From: an uncultured Treponema sp.
GTDB taxonomy: Bacteria; Spirochaetota; Spirochaetia; Treponematales; Treponemataceae
DNA length: 8,761 nt
Direction: 5' to 3'
NCBI GenBank assembly: GCA_937891125.1
Contig: CALAEZ010000141.1
Location: 1-8,761 of the forward strand
The translations under genes were made by a program, and so were the position numbers. The notes beneath the pieces are model-generated. The model saw only the letters and a list, made by a program, of their open reading frames with translations, did not search any database and was not told the origin of the DNA. How positions within the stretch are numbered: the first letter of the stretch is position 1; each line of letters opens with the position of its first letter. Of this stretch, positions 1 to 6,573 are shown in pieces.

Positions 1-529
1 ACTGTCCGTACTCAACATCCTCTGTATAAAAATATTCCGGCATGCTGACATAATAACCGGCTATATGTTCTAATACGAAATACGCTTCCTGAACGGCCTC
101 TTCCTCATCAATAGCCTGAGAATAGAAATAAACTCCGATTCCCAGACCGGCTGCAGATGCCCCGTTCATATATTCATAGAACATATCATCCAGGACTATT
201 TCTCCGGTCTCATAACCTCTGTAGCCCACACGGATTATAACAAAATCCACCCCCTGCTCTTTGAGGGAATAAAAATCAATACTGCCATTCCATTTTGAAA
301 CATCAACCCCTACGGAGGACACGAATCCTTCTTCGGTGTAATACATAAAATTGCCATCCATAAACCAGCAGTCTTCCCGAAGATGATTGGAAGTGTCTAT
401 GCTGCCGTCTTCTGCAACATAGCTTCCCGATTCGTAATATCTTTCGGCAAATGCTTTTTTCGGAAGTACACTTGATAACAAAACCGCACATAAAGCAAAT
501 GCCGCGACAATCTGAAATAATAATTTCAA
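1..529 (-). CDS. Secreted glycoside hydrolase family 25 (GH25) muramidase, N-terminal part; gene runs off the left edge
   Basis: An open frame of 176 codons enters from the window edge, so the carboxyl end is missing. Residues 1-28 form a signal peptide (hydrophobic core, then AFA before E29, a signal peptidase I type site). A linker of about 40 residues follows. From residue 73 the protein reads as GH25: GVDVSKWNG (74-82, with D76 as the first active-site Asp), DFVIIRVGYRGY (95-106) and GVYFYSQA (132-139). GH25 enzymes are lysozymes that cleave the N-acetylmuramyl beta-1,4 bond of peptidoglycan, so an exported enzyme acting on cell wall is expected. I see no in-frame ATG near the signal peptide; the best start is TTG at 529, with GAG six bases upstream as a weak ribosome binding site. 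The segment is poorer in GC (about 40%) and uses AGA, ATA and GGA more than the genes to its right, which suggests foreign origin or a chimeric join. Family call is firm; exact start is not. Confidence 0.8.
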   Translation of the reverse strand, partial: MKLLFQIVAAFALCAVLLSSVLPKKAFAERYYESGSYVAEDGSIDTSNHLREDCWFMDGNFMYYTEEGFVSSVGVDVSKWNGSIDFYSLKEQGVDFVIIRVGYRGYETGEIVLDDMFYEYMNGASAAGLGIGVYFYSQAIDEEEAVQEAYFVLEHIAGYYVSMPEYFYTEDVEYGQ

Positions 530-584
530 AATTATCTCGTTATTATGGGAATAAAAACTAGCAAGAAGTTCAAAAACGAAAAAC

Positions 585-1058
585 CTAGTCTTCATCCAGC
601 TCCGGGATGCGCTCTTTTAAGGCTGCCATAAAGTCTTCGCCTGAAACGCCTTGCTTTAGGCACGCAAAAATGCAGTTGTCGCCCGCTACGGTGCCGAGCA
701 CCTCATCCATGTTAAGGCTGTCGAGGGCGTTTGATACGCTGTTAGCAAAGCCTGAAAATGTTTTTATGACAACAATAGTGCCGTTCCATTCTATGCTGAC
801 GTAGCCACGCAGAAAATCCTGCACGTAAATCTGCTCATTTTCGGGATGCTCTTCTTCGCCGGGCAGTGTGTACACGTAGCCGTTTGCGCCATCACTTACC
901 TTGCCGACCTTTAGTCGCTTTAAGTCGCGGGAAAGCGTCGCCTGTGTTACCTCATAGCCTTCTGCCTGCAGGTGTGAAAGCAGTGCGTCCTGACTTTCGA
1001 TGCGGTTATTTTTGATAAGCTTGCGTATGGTCTTTAAGCGCGTCTGGCGTTCTTTCAT
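585..1058 (-). CDS. argR: Arginine repressor ArgR/AhrC family
   Basis: A 157-residue protein, matching the usual 150-156 for ArgR. The family acts as a hexamer that binds ARG boxes when arginine is bound, controlling arginine synthesis or catabolism. The N-terminal winged helix-turn-helix (about residues 1-70) contains TQATLSRDLKRLK (38-50), the recognition-helix signature. The C-terminal oligomerisation and arginine-binding domain (about 80-150) contains GTVAGDN (122-128), where the family normally has GT-x-AGDD, so the second acidic residue is Asn. The ATG at 1058 is preferred over an in-frame TTG at 1088: the TTG lies upstream of the likely transcription start, and the ATG has GGGA seven bases upstream and gives the family's normal N terminus. 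The gene lies 82 bp downstream of mutS2 with its own promoter overlapped by an ARG box. No arginine metabolism genes are visible here, so the regulon is unknown. Confidence 0.95.
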   Translation of the reverse strand: MKERQTRLKTIRKLIKNNRIESQDALLSHLQAEGYEVTQATLSRDLKRLKVGKVSDGANGYVYTLPGEEEHPENEQIYVQDFLRGYVSIEWNGTIVVIKTFSGFANSVSNALDSLNMDEVLGTVAGDNCIFACLKQGVSGEDFMAALKERIPELDED

Positions 1059-1090
1059 CTGATAATCCCATTTGTTATTTTTATGCAAGT

Positions 1091-1119
1091 ATTATGAATA
1101 AAAATGCAGTTTTGGTCAA
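1091..1119 (-). promoter_or_regulatory. Predicted sigma-70 promoter of argR
   Basis: On the minus strand TTGACC (1119-1114, five of six bases of the -35 consensus) is followed after exactly 17 bp by CATAAT (1096-1091, five of six of the -10 consensus). Transcription should begin near 1084, leaving a leader of about 26 bases before the argR ATG at 1058. This lets argR be expressed separately from mutS2 upstream. Prediction only. Confidence 0.6.
1093..1110. promoter_or_regulatory. Predicted ARG box (ArgR operator) over the argR promoter
   Basis: The 18 bases TATGAATAAAAATGCAGT match the classical ARG box consensus TNTGAATWWWWATTCANW at every defined position except one (G for T at position 14). 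The site covers part of the -10 hexamer and the spacer of the argR promoter, where bound repressor would block RNA polymerase. ARG boxes usually come in pairs; a second copy immediately next to this one (around 1082-1099) is only a poor match. Autoregulation is inferred from position and match. Confidence 0.6.
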
Positions 1120-1140
1120 TCAACACGCCACGGAGGTCGT

Positions 1141-3882
1141 TTATCTCATACGTACGTACGTCTTTCCGGTGCCACCTTCCTCAGGGCGTGCAAAGTGGTA
1201 GTCTGCGACGCCCGGATAGCTTGCAAGATAGTCTTGTACTGCCTGCTGCAAGACGCCGTTCCCTTTTCCATGCACAATGCTGAAGGTCTTAAAGTTTTGC
1301 AGCGAACACAAATCAAGCTGGCGTTGTAAGACGCGTATCGCTTCCTCCGCACGCATTCCGAGCAGGCGCAGCTCAAAGACCGGGCGCGCTTCGCTTCCTG
1401 TTTTCATAAAGATGGCGTTTTCGCCGTCGCTTTCGTGGTTGAGCTCTACGCTGACGCTCGCTTTAAGCGCGCTGCTTGCGCCGTTCGCACTTGTTTGTGG
1501 CGCAAGCACCATGTCGCGCTGTCGAATCGACATGCGGATTGCGCCGAGCTGCACCGTCCAGACACCGCGCCTTTCTTCACGAAGCAACGTACCGCGGGTG
1601 CGGCTTGGTCCTGCAAACACGTCTGCTCCCGCCTGCCAAACCGGCGCGGCTACTGGCTTTTCCTGCTGCTTTGGCGAAAGGCGCGCAAGTTGCTCCTCGT
1701 CATACGTGGTTTTTGCGCGTGCAAACGCTTCTTTTGCGCTTGCTTTTTTCTTTTTTTTGCTTTTTCCGCTTGTGCGCTTGCCGCTTTCGGTGGTAAGGAG
1801 CATGCCGTTTTCTGTTCGCACGCCGCGCCGCGCGTCTTTTTCCCGCTCCTTAAGCGCTTCCTGCTCCTTTTCAAGTGCTTCTTCCTCTTGCCTCAGCGCT
1901 TCTTCCCGCTCGTGTTCTTCTGCCTCAAGCTCGGCAATAAACTGCTTGACCTGACGCGTTTTTTCGCGCGTTATTTCGCCTTCGCGCAGGGTGCGCACCA
2001 GATTTTCAAGCGTGCGCCGCGTTTCTGCAATAAACTGTGATTCTGCTCGCTGCTCGCGTTCTTTAATTTCATGCTCCGTCTGGCGTAGTTGCAGCATGCG
2101 GGATTCAAGCGCGTGTTGTTTTTCAGTCTGCTCGCGCTCGCGCGTTTTCTGCGCTTCAAGCAGGCGGTCTGCTTCTGCGTGCTTTTCAATTAAGCCGTTG
2201 ATAAGCGTGCTGACATCTGCCTGCTCGTTTACGAGATAGCGTTTTGCGCTGTTTACCACGGCGCGTTCAAGTCCGCTTCGGGCGGCTATGTCGAGTGCGT
2301 GGCTCTCGCCAGGAATGCCCATGCGAAGACGGTAGGTAGGGGAGAGTGTGGTGCTGTCAAAATCGACGGAAGCATTTATGCAGTGCTCGTTTGTATAGCC
2401 GTAGTTTTTCAGCACGCCGTGGTGCGTTGTTACTAGGACAAACGCGCCGCGCTCAATCAGGCTGTCGAGCACTGCCATGGCAATCGCGCCGCCTTCCTGT
2501 GGGTCGGTGCCGCTTCCAAGCTCGTCAAGCAGCACCAAGCTCTGCGCTGTTGCGCTGTGTAAGGCGGTGGCAATGTTTTTCATGTGCGCGCTAAAGGTAG
2601 AAAGCGACTGGTCTATGCTTTGCTCGTCCCCTATATCGCAAAAAACGCTGTCAAAGTAGGGGAGGCGCGTGCCTTCGTCTGCAGGCACCGGAAAGCCTGC
2701 CTGATTTAAAAGTGACAGTAGCGCAAAGGTTTTTAAGGTAACAGTTTTGCCACCCGTGTTGGGACCGGTAATGATAAGGACGCGCTTTTTTTCGATAAAG
2801 CGAATATCTATAGGAACGGCGGTTTCTCCTAACAGCGGGTGGCGCGCTTGCAGGAGCAGGGGTGGCTCAAAAAAGTGGTGAAACGTGCCGCTTGAGGCTG
2901 AGTCAAGGCTTTCTGTGCTAGCCGACGCATGTGCGGTGCGAGGCTTTGTGCGCTTGGCGCGTTCGGAGCTTTCGGTGCTGAATTCGGCGCACGGAAGCGC
3001 ATACACGCAGTGGTTTGCTTCTCCCCAGCGAGCGGCTGCAAGCGTTGCGTCAAGCTCGCACATAACGGTAACGGCGGCGCACAGGTCGTCTGTAAGGGGC
3101 GTAAGAAGTGCGGTCGTTTCTTGGCAGATTTTGCGCGTTTGTGAAAGCAGGTGCGCTTCCTCTTGAATCAGCTCGTTATTTTTTCGCACCACCTCTTCTG
3201 GCTCAATGTAGACCGTCTGCCCGCTCTGGCTTACCTCGTGTACAATGCCCGGTATACGCGATTTCTGCGACGCCTTCACGGCAAGCACCTGCCGCTCCGC
3301 TCTCCAGGCAGGCACGTTTGCTTCAAGCACGTTTGCTAACAGCGAGGAATCGCTCGTGTAGCGTCTTATTTCGTGTGCTATGTCGCGTTGAATTTGTGCA
3401 ATTTTTGCTTTTATCGCCCTGAGTTCTGGTAAATCGCGCAGCGTGCCGTCCTTGTCTAAAATGCGGTCAATGGCTCGCTCTGCTTCCTGAGCTGTCTCTA
3501 TGGGAAGTGCGTTGGTACGGGATAACAGCGTCGGCACGCGGTAAACAGCTTTGCTTGCTGCAATAAACGCGTGTACCGCTGAAAGCGCACGGCAAAATAA
3601 GGCAACCGCATACAGCTGCTCCACCGAAAGCGTTGCGCCTTCTGCTTTTGCAAGCAGTAAAAGGCTCTGCACCGCCGGCCACGATAAAAGCAGCTGATTG
3701 TGCGCGTGCGCTAAAAGCGTATTCCATTCGCTTGCTTCTGCTTTGAGCCGTTCTATAGAGGCGCAGTCGGTGAGTGGCTCGCGGGTTAAAAGCGAAGCTT
3801 TTCCTTCCTCGCTTACGCAAAAAGAGGCAATATCTTCCCTGATTTTGTAAAATGAAAGTTCATTAAGTGTTTTTTTGTCCAT
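1141..3882 (-). CDS. mutS2: MutS2 ATPase with C-terminal Smr domain (altered motif)
   Basis: A 913-residue MutS2, longer than the usual ~780-790. MutS2 proteins are MutS paralogues linked to suppression of recombination and, in Bacillus, to sensing collided ribosomes. The N-terminal core and lever (1-300) is followed by the ATPase: Walker A GPNTGGKT (373-380), the STFSAHM segment (428-434), Walker B LVLLDELGSGTD (449-460, D453/E454), and TTHHGVLK (485-492). A long charged coiled coil (about 550-690), a lysine-rich linker, a KOW/SH3-like segment (about 745-795) and an Smr domain (about 836-913) follow. Smr keeps HGKGNG (871-876), but its LDxR motif is replaced by LRLLG (838-842). Extra length lies in a Ser/Thr/Ala-rich insert (about 301-335) and the linker (about 690-745). 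The ATG at 3882 starts 29 bp after the rsgA stop and lacks a clear ribosome binding site, so translation may depend on coupling with rsgA. Confidence 0.95.
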   Translation of the reverse strand: MDKKTLNELSFYKIREDIASFCVSEEGKASLLTREPLTDCASIERLKAEASEWNTLLAHAHNQLLLSWPAVQSLLLLAKAEGATLSVEQLYAVALFCRALSAVHAFIAASKAVYRVPTLLSRTNALPIETAQEAERAIDRILDKDGTLRDLPELRAIKAKIAQIQRDIAHEIRRYTSDSSLLANVLEANVPAWRAERQVLAVKASQKSRIPGIVHEVSQSGQTVYIEPEEVVRKNNELIQEEAHLLSQTRKICQETTALLTPLTDDLCAAVTVMCELDATLAAARWGEANHCVYALPCAEFSTESSERAKRTKPRTAHASASTESLDSASSGTFHHFFEPPLLLQARHPLLGETAVPIDIRFIEKKRVLIITGPNTGGKTVTLKTFALLSLLNQAGFPVPADEGTRLPYFDSVFCDIGDEQSIDQSLSTFSAHMKNIATALHSATAQSLVLLDELGSGTDPQEGGAIAMAVLDSLIERGAFVLVTTHHGVLKNYGYTNEHCINASVDFDSTTLSPTYRLRMGIPGESHALDIAARSGLERAVVNSAKRYLVNEQADVSTLINGLIEKHAEADRLLEAQKTREREQTEKQHALESRMLQLRQTEHEIKEREQRAESQFIAETRRTLENLVRTLREGEITREKTRQVKQFIAELEAEEHEREEALRQEEEALEKEQEALKEREKDARRGVRTENGMLLTTESGKRTSGKSKKKKKASAKEAFARAKTTYDEEQLARLSPKQQEKPVAAPVWQAGADVFAGPSRTRGTLLREERRGVWTVQLGAIRMSIRQRDMVLAPQTSANGASSALKASVSVELNHESDGENAIFMKTGSEARPVFELRLLGMRAEEAIRVLQRQLDLCSLQNFKTFSIVHGKGNGVLQQAVQDYLASYPGVADYHFARPEEGGTGKTYVRMR

Positions 3883-3911
3883 AATGGCATTTTTGCTGAC
3901 AGATAGCCGGT

Positions 3912-4907
3912 CTAGTCGCTCCAGCTTCCCGTGCGGATTTCTTCTGCAATGCGCTTCCAGCTGTCGTAGCGGTCTTCGCTTATCGCACCTGCGTAGACTG
4001 CCTCAAGGATTTTACAGCCGGTTTCGCTCATGTGCGTGCAGCTCATGCCGTAGGTGCATGTTCCGATAAGCGGGCGCATCTCTCGAAAGTAGAGCGCCAG
4101 GTCGTTTGATTCAATGTCATGGAGCACAAAGCGTCTGACGCCCGGTGTGTCGATGATTGACGCATACACATTTGAAAGCCCATCGACAAGCGATTCGTTT
4201 AAGTGAATGTGCAAGAGTGAGCCCTTGGTGGTGGTGTGCGTGCCGCGTCCGTATTTTTGCGACAGGCTTCCCGTGCGCAATACACAGGCAGAATCAAGCA
4301 CGTTTACCAAGCTTGATTTTCCAACGCCGCTTTGCCCCACAAAGGCGGAAAGCTTGTTTTGCAAAAGGGAGGCAAGCTCGGTCATACCTTCGCCTGTTTT
4401 TGCCGACACGCGGAGCACGCGGTAGCCGATGTCCTGCCAAATTGATAAGCGCTCTTGAAAATCAACGTCCTGTGAAGCGGGTAAATCGTATTTGTTTACT
4501 AAGATGATGGGAGTGATCCCCTGTCGCTCTGCCTGCGCTAATTCGCGGTCAATAAAGCGCGCGCGGAACGGCGGCTCGTCTGGCGTGGTAACTAAAAGCA
4601 TGTTATCGATATTTGCGGCTAAGATTTGTGGGGATCTTCCCTTTACATTCCAGCGCACGAACTTATTTTTGCGTGGCAGCAAGGAAAGAATCTGCCCCTT
4701 CTGCTCGTCAAGTTCGTCGGTTTCTACTTCTACGCGGTCGCCAGGCGCCAACGGATTATAGTACTTGCTGTCGGTATTGAGCCGCTTGCTTTTGAGCGTG
4801 CAAGAGCGTATATGAGGGCCGCTCGACGCGTCAGCTCCTTCTTCATCACATTCTATATCAAAAACATTGTTGCTGCCGCTTAAAACGGTGCCTGTAACAG
4901 TTCCCAT
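3912..4907 (-). CDS. rsgA: Small ribosomal subunit biogenesis GTPase RsgA (YjeQ/YloQ)
   Basis: A 331-residue circularly permuted GTPase that checks late maturation of the 30S subunit in the cytoplasm. It begins with an OB-fold (from GTVTGTVLSG), then the motifs in the permuted order typical of the family: G4 NKYD (138-141), G5 SAKTG (168-172), G1 GQSGVGKS (191-198), G2 region GRGTHTTTKG (221-230 approximately) and G3 DTPGVR (253-258). The C-terminal zinc-binding module has C284, C290, H292 and C298 in the usual spacing. No key residue is missing. The ATG at 4907 is chosen because it begins right at the OB-fold; an in-frame GTG at 4949 would add 14 residues and lie 24 bp after the neuB-like stop, with only a distant AGG as ribosome binding site. 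Neither start has a good one. The gene sits between the neuB-like gene and mutS2 in the same direction, probably in one transcript. Confidence 0.95.
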   Translation of the reverse strand: MGTVTGTVLSGSNNVFDIECDEEGADASSGPHIRSCTLKSKRLNTDSKYYNPLAPGDRVEVETDELDEQKGQILSLLPRKNKFVRWNVKGRSPQILAANIDNMLLVTTPDEPPFRARFIDRELAQAERQGITPIILVNKYDLPASQDVDFQERLSIWQDIGYRVLRVSAKTGEGMTELASLLQNKLSAFVGQSGVGKSSLVNVLDSACVLRTGSLSQKYGRGTHTTTKGSLLHIHLNESLVDGLSNVYASIIDTPGVRRFVLHDIESNDLALYFREMRPLIGTCTYGMSCTHMSETGCKILEAVYAGAISEDRYDSWKRIAEEIRTGSWSD

Positions 4908-4973
4908 ATTGCCGTAATCGTAAACGAAATGGCGCGGTTTATCAAGCACATGACGATGCTTGCCTTTTGCCGT

Positions 4974-6272
4974 TTATTTGCCTTGCGTGATAAGCTGCGT
5001 CCACTGCACGCCTTCGCCGCTTGCAACATCGTGGGTAAGGCGCGCGCCGATAACCGCATCTAAAAACAGCGGACTTATGCCAGGAGTAAGCACCTTTTCT
5101 GTTCGCAAAACGCCGATGTCTGCTTTGTGCAGCGTGTCGCCTTGTTTCAAGGCGCGCATAAAGTGCAGACTGCGGTTGGTTCTGCCGTAATTTTCCTGCT
5201 CGCTTTTTGCAAGGCGCTTTACGCCGTCGCCTAACACAACCTGCACCTTCTCTTTTCCGTACTGTTCTTCCATCTGAGCGATGATGGTGCGTCGTCCGCC
5301 TTCCTCTCCATACTGGCGGAATGCTGCCATGCATTGGCGCACGCAGAAGCACAGGTACGCAAACTGCTCTGGCTCAAGGGCGACTGGGTCGTCAAGCCCA
5401 TCGGTCTTTTTACTGAGCGTTATGTGCTTTTCAATCATGGTGCCGCCCATGGCGCACGAAAGCACAGGCACAAGCACGGGATCGAGCGAATGGTCGCTTA
5501 TGCCCGTGGCAACGCCAAAAATTGCGTGTAGTGTAGATAGCAATCGCACGTTGTATTCACTTTCGGGCGCCGGATAGCTGGTGATGCAGTGGAGCAGGGT
5601 GAGTGGCGGCAGTTTTGTGCCTGCGCCTGCCGAGAGCTCGCTGTCTGGTGCGCCTACCGTGCGTATGCTGTTCGCGCCTGCACCTGCCGTGTGCGTGCTG
5701 TCTGCGCGGGTTGCGGCGCCGTCTGGTGCATGTATGCTGCCAGCGCTTGCCGTGTCGGTAGACTTTTCCCCCGTGCCTGCCGTGCGTTCTGCCCCCGTGC
5801 GCAGAATACGAAGCGCTGTTTCTATGTCAGAAAGCGTGGAAACGCCGCTTGAAATGATGACAGGAACGCCTTGCGCCTGTTCGAGCCGGGATGCTGCAAG
5901 CGCGCGCAAAAGCGGAATATGGTTTATCTCGGGCGAGGCGATTTTTACCGCATCAGGCTTAATCGCCAAGAGCTCCTGTAGGCTCCGTATGCCAAAGGGC
6001 GAGCAGATAAACAGCGCGCCCCTTTGGTGCGCATACGACGCGCAGTCAGCAAAAAACTGCGGGGAAACTTCAAGCGCTTTAAAGCGGTCGTACAAGCGGA
6101 CGCTGCCGCCAGGAAGCGAAACAAAGCCCGTTTCTGGATGCAAAATTTCATCCGCGTACACCCACTGAAACTTTACTGCGTCAGCGCCTGCCTCACAGGC
6201 CGCGTCTATAAGCTCTTTTGCCTTGCTCAGCGAGCCTTGATGTGCTGTGCCAATTTCTGCAATGACTGTCAT
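4974..6272 (-). CDS. neuB: NeuB/SpsE-family sialic acid (nonulosonic acid) synthase with SAF domain
   Basis: This 432-residue protein belongs to the NeuB family, which condenses phosphoenolpyruvate with an N-acetylmannosamine-type sugar to make N-acetylneuraminate or relatives such as legionaminate or pseudaminate. The TIM barrel carries AEIGTAHQG (5-13), VKFQ (33-36), LLHC with metal-ligand His (226-229), SDHS with the second His (H261) and IEKH (280-283). A C-terminal SAF (antifreeze-like) domain covers about 363-429. Between an alpha helix and the LLHC strand is a Gly/Ala/Thr/Ser-rich insertion of about 60 residues (159-221) made of degenerate repeats, which explains the excess over the usual ~340-360. 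The ATG at 6272 is chosen because AAGGA lies seven bases upstream (6280-6284); an in-frame TTG at 6293 lies before that site. No CMP-sugar synthetase or epimerase gene is adjacent, so the product cannot be named more precisely. It may feed a surface or flagellar glycan. Confidence 0.87.
   Translation of the reverse strand: MTVIAEIGTAHQGSLSKAKELIDAACEAGADAVKFQWVYADEILHPETGFVSLPGGSVRLYDRFKALEVSPQFFADCASYAHQRGALFICSPFGIRSLQELLAIKPDAVKIASPEINHIPLLRALAASRLEQAQGVPVIISSGVSTLSDIETALRILRTGAERTAGTGEKSTDTASAGSIHAPDGAATRADSTHTAGAGANSIRTVGAPDSELSAGAGTKLPPLTLLHCITSYPAPESEYNVRLLSTLHAIFGVATGISDHSLDPVLVPVLSCAMGGTMIEKHITLSKKTDGLDDPVALEPEQFAYLCFCVRQCMAAFRQYGEEGGRRTIIAQMEEQYGKEKVQVVLGDGVKRLAKSEQENYGRTNRSLHFMRALKQGDTLHKADIGVLRTEKVLTPGISPLFLDAVIGARLTHDVASGEGVQWTQLITQGK
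5610..5798 (-). repeat. Degenerate in-frame repeats inside the neuB-like gene
   Basis: About 189 bp encode a low-complexity insertion in which a motif like T-A-G/S-A-G...S-I-H/R...A-P-D-G/S recurs. The clearest pair is TASAGSIHAPDG (5718-5753) and TAGAGANSIRTVGAPDS (5640-5690), offset by 63 bp. Shorter related units begin at 5783 (TAGTGEKS) and 5633 (SAGAGTK). At DNA level ACGGCA or ACGGTA followed by a GGC-like codon opens most units. The copies are imperfect and all keep the reading frame. Confidence 0.65.
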
Positions 6273-6337
6273 GTGTTTTTCCTTCTTGTGCAAAATACTT
6301 TTTTATCTATGCCCTGTACGCCCCTGGTGAAAGCCTC

Positions 6338-6562
6338 TTACAAATCTTCGAGCACTTCCTTAAGGTAGCTGTTTTCGATTTTTACTTCATTCAAAAGCTC
6401 GCCGACCGAGTAGTAGCGTCCTGGCGTTTCGTACAATCGTCCAAAGGCTATGTAGTCGCCTTCCTCATCGCGTCCGTAGGTAAGATTATACGTTTTTCCG
6501 CGAAAGCAAAATTCAAGCGGCTGCCTAACATTGATTCGAAACATAAAGTCGTCCTGTGTCAC
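6338..6562 (-). CDS. Small protein of unknown function, 74 residues
   Basis: I do not recognise this protein. It is short and acidic, with no signal peptide or membrane segment, so it is probably cytoplasmic. The middle (FCFRGKTYNLTYGRDEEGDYIAF, in two pieces around residues 18-40) looks like alternating beta strands, and the tail (about 50-74, ending KEVLEDL) looks helical. The GTG at 6562 is chosen as start because a perfect AGGAGG (6573-6568) lies five bases upstream; the internal ATG at 6544 would be too far from it. That ribosome binding site overlaps the TAG stop of the LRR gene, so the two are probably translationally coupled. The neuB-like gene follows after 65 bp. A real gene is supported by the ribosome binding site and placement; function is open. 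Confidence 0.75.
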   Translation of the reverse strand: MTQDDFMFRINVRQPLEFCFRGKTYNLTYGRDEEGDYIAFGRLYETPGRYYSVGELLNEVKIENSYLKEVLEDL

Positions 6563-6567
6563 CTCTT

Positions 6568-6573
6568 CCTCCT
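6568..6573 (-). promoter_or_regulatory. Strong Shine-Dalgarno overlapping the upstream stop codon
   Basis: AGGAGG on the minus strand lies five bases before the GTG at 6562 and shares bases with the TAG stop (6574-6572) of the LRR gene. It fixes GTG rather than the downstream ATG as the start of the 74-residue protein. Ribosomes ending the LRR gene would be placed to re-initiate here. Confidence 0.75.

Noticed and set aside
530..584. Possible terminator after argR
   Set aside because: T-rich stretches are present, but the only pairing I find is a 5-bp stem with a long loop (ACTAG / CTAGT), not a convincing terminator.
1150..1161. ACGT repeated three times at the end of mutS2
   Set aside because: It is inside codons for the last residues of MutS2 and too short to call a site or repeat element.
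1744..1758. A-rich run (A8, G, A6 on the coding strand) in mutS2 that contains an in-frame A-AAA-AAG slippery pattern
   Set aside because: A -1 shift would give only about 14 residues before TGA near 1700-1702. I see no stimulatory hairpin or internal Shine-Dalgarno, and lysine-rich linkers produce such runs by chance.
1277..1954. A 225-codon open frame on the plus strand opposite mutS2
   Set aside because: It is a mirror of GC-rich mutS2 codons; its translation is Ser/Arg/Ala-rich with no family resemblance, while the minus strand has a full MutS2.
5581..6168. A 195-codon open frame on the plus strand opposite the neuB-like gene
   Set aside because: It is the complement of conserved NeuB coding sequence including the repeat insertion, and has no recognisable domain.
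6273..6337. Separate promoter for the neuB-like gene in the 65-bp gap
   Set aside because: AT-rich hexamers can be found, but no -35 with acceptable match at 16-18 bp.
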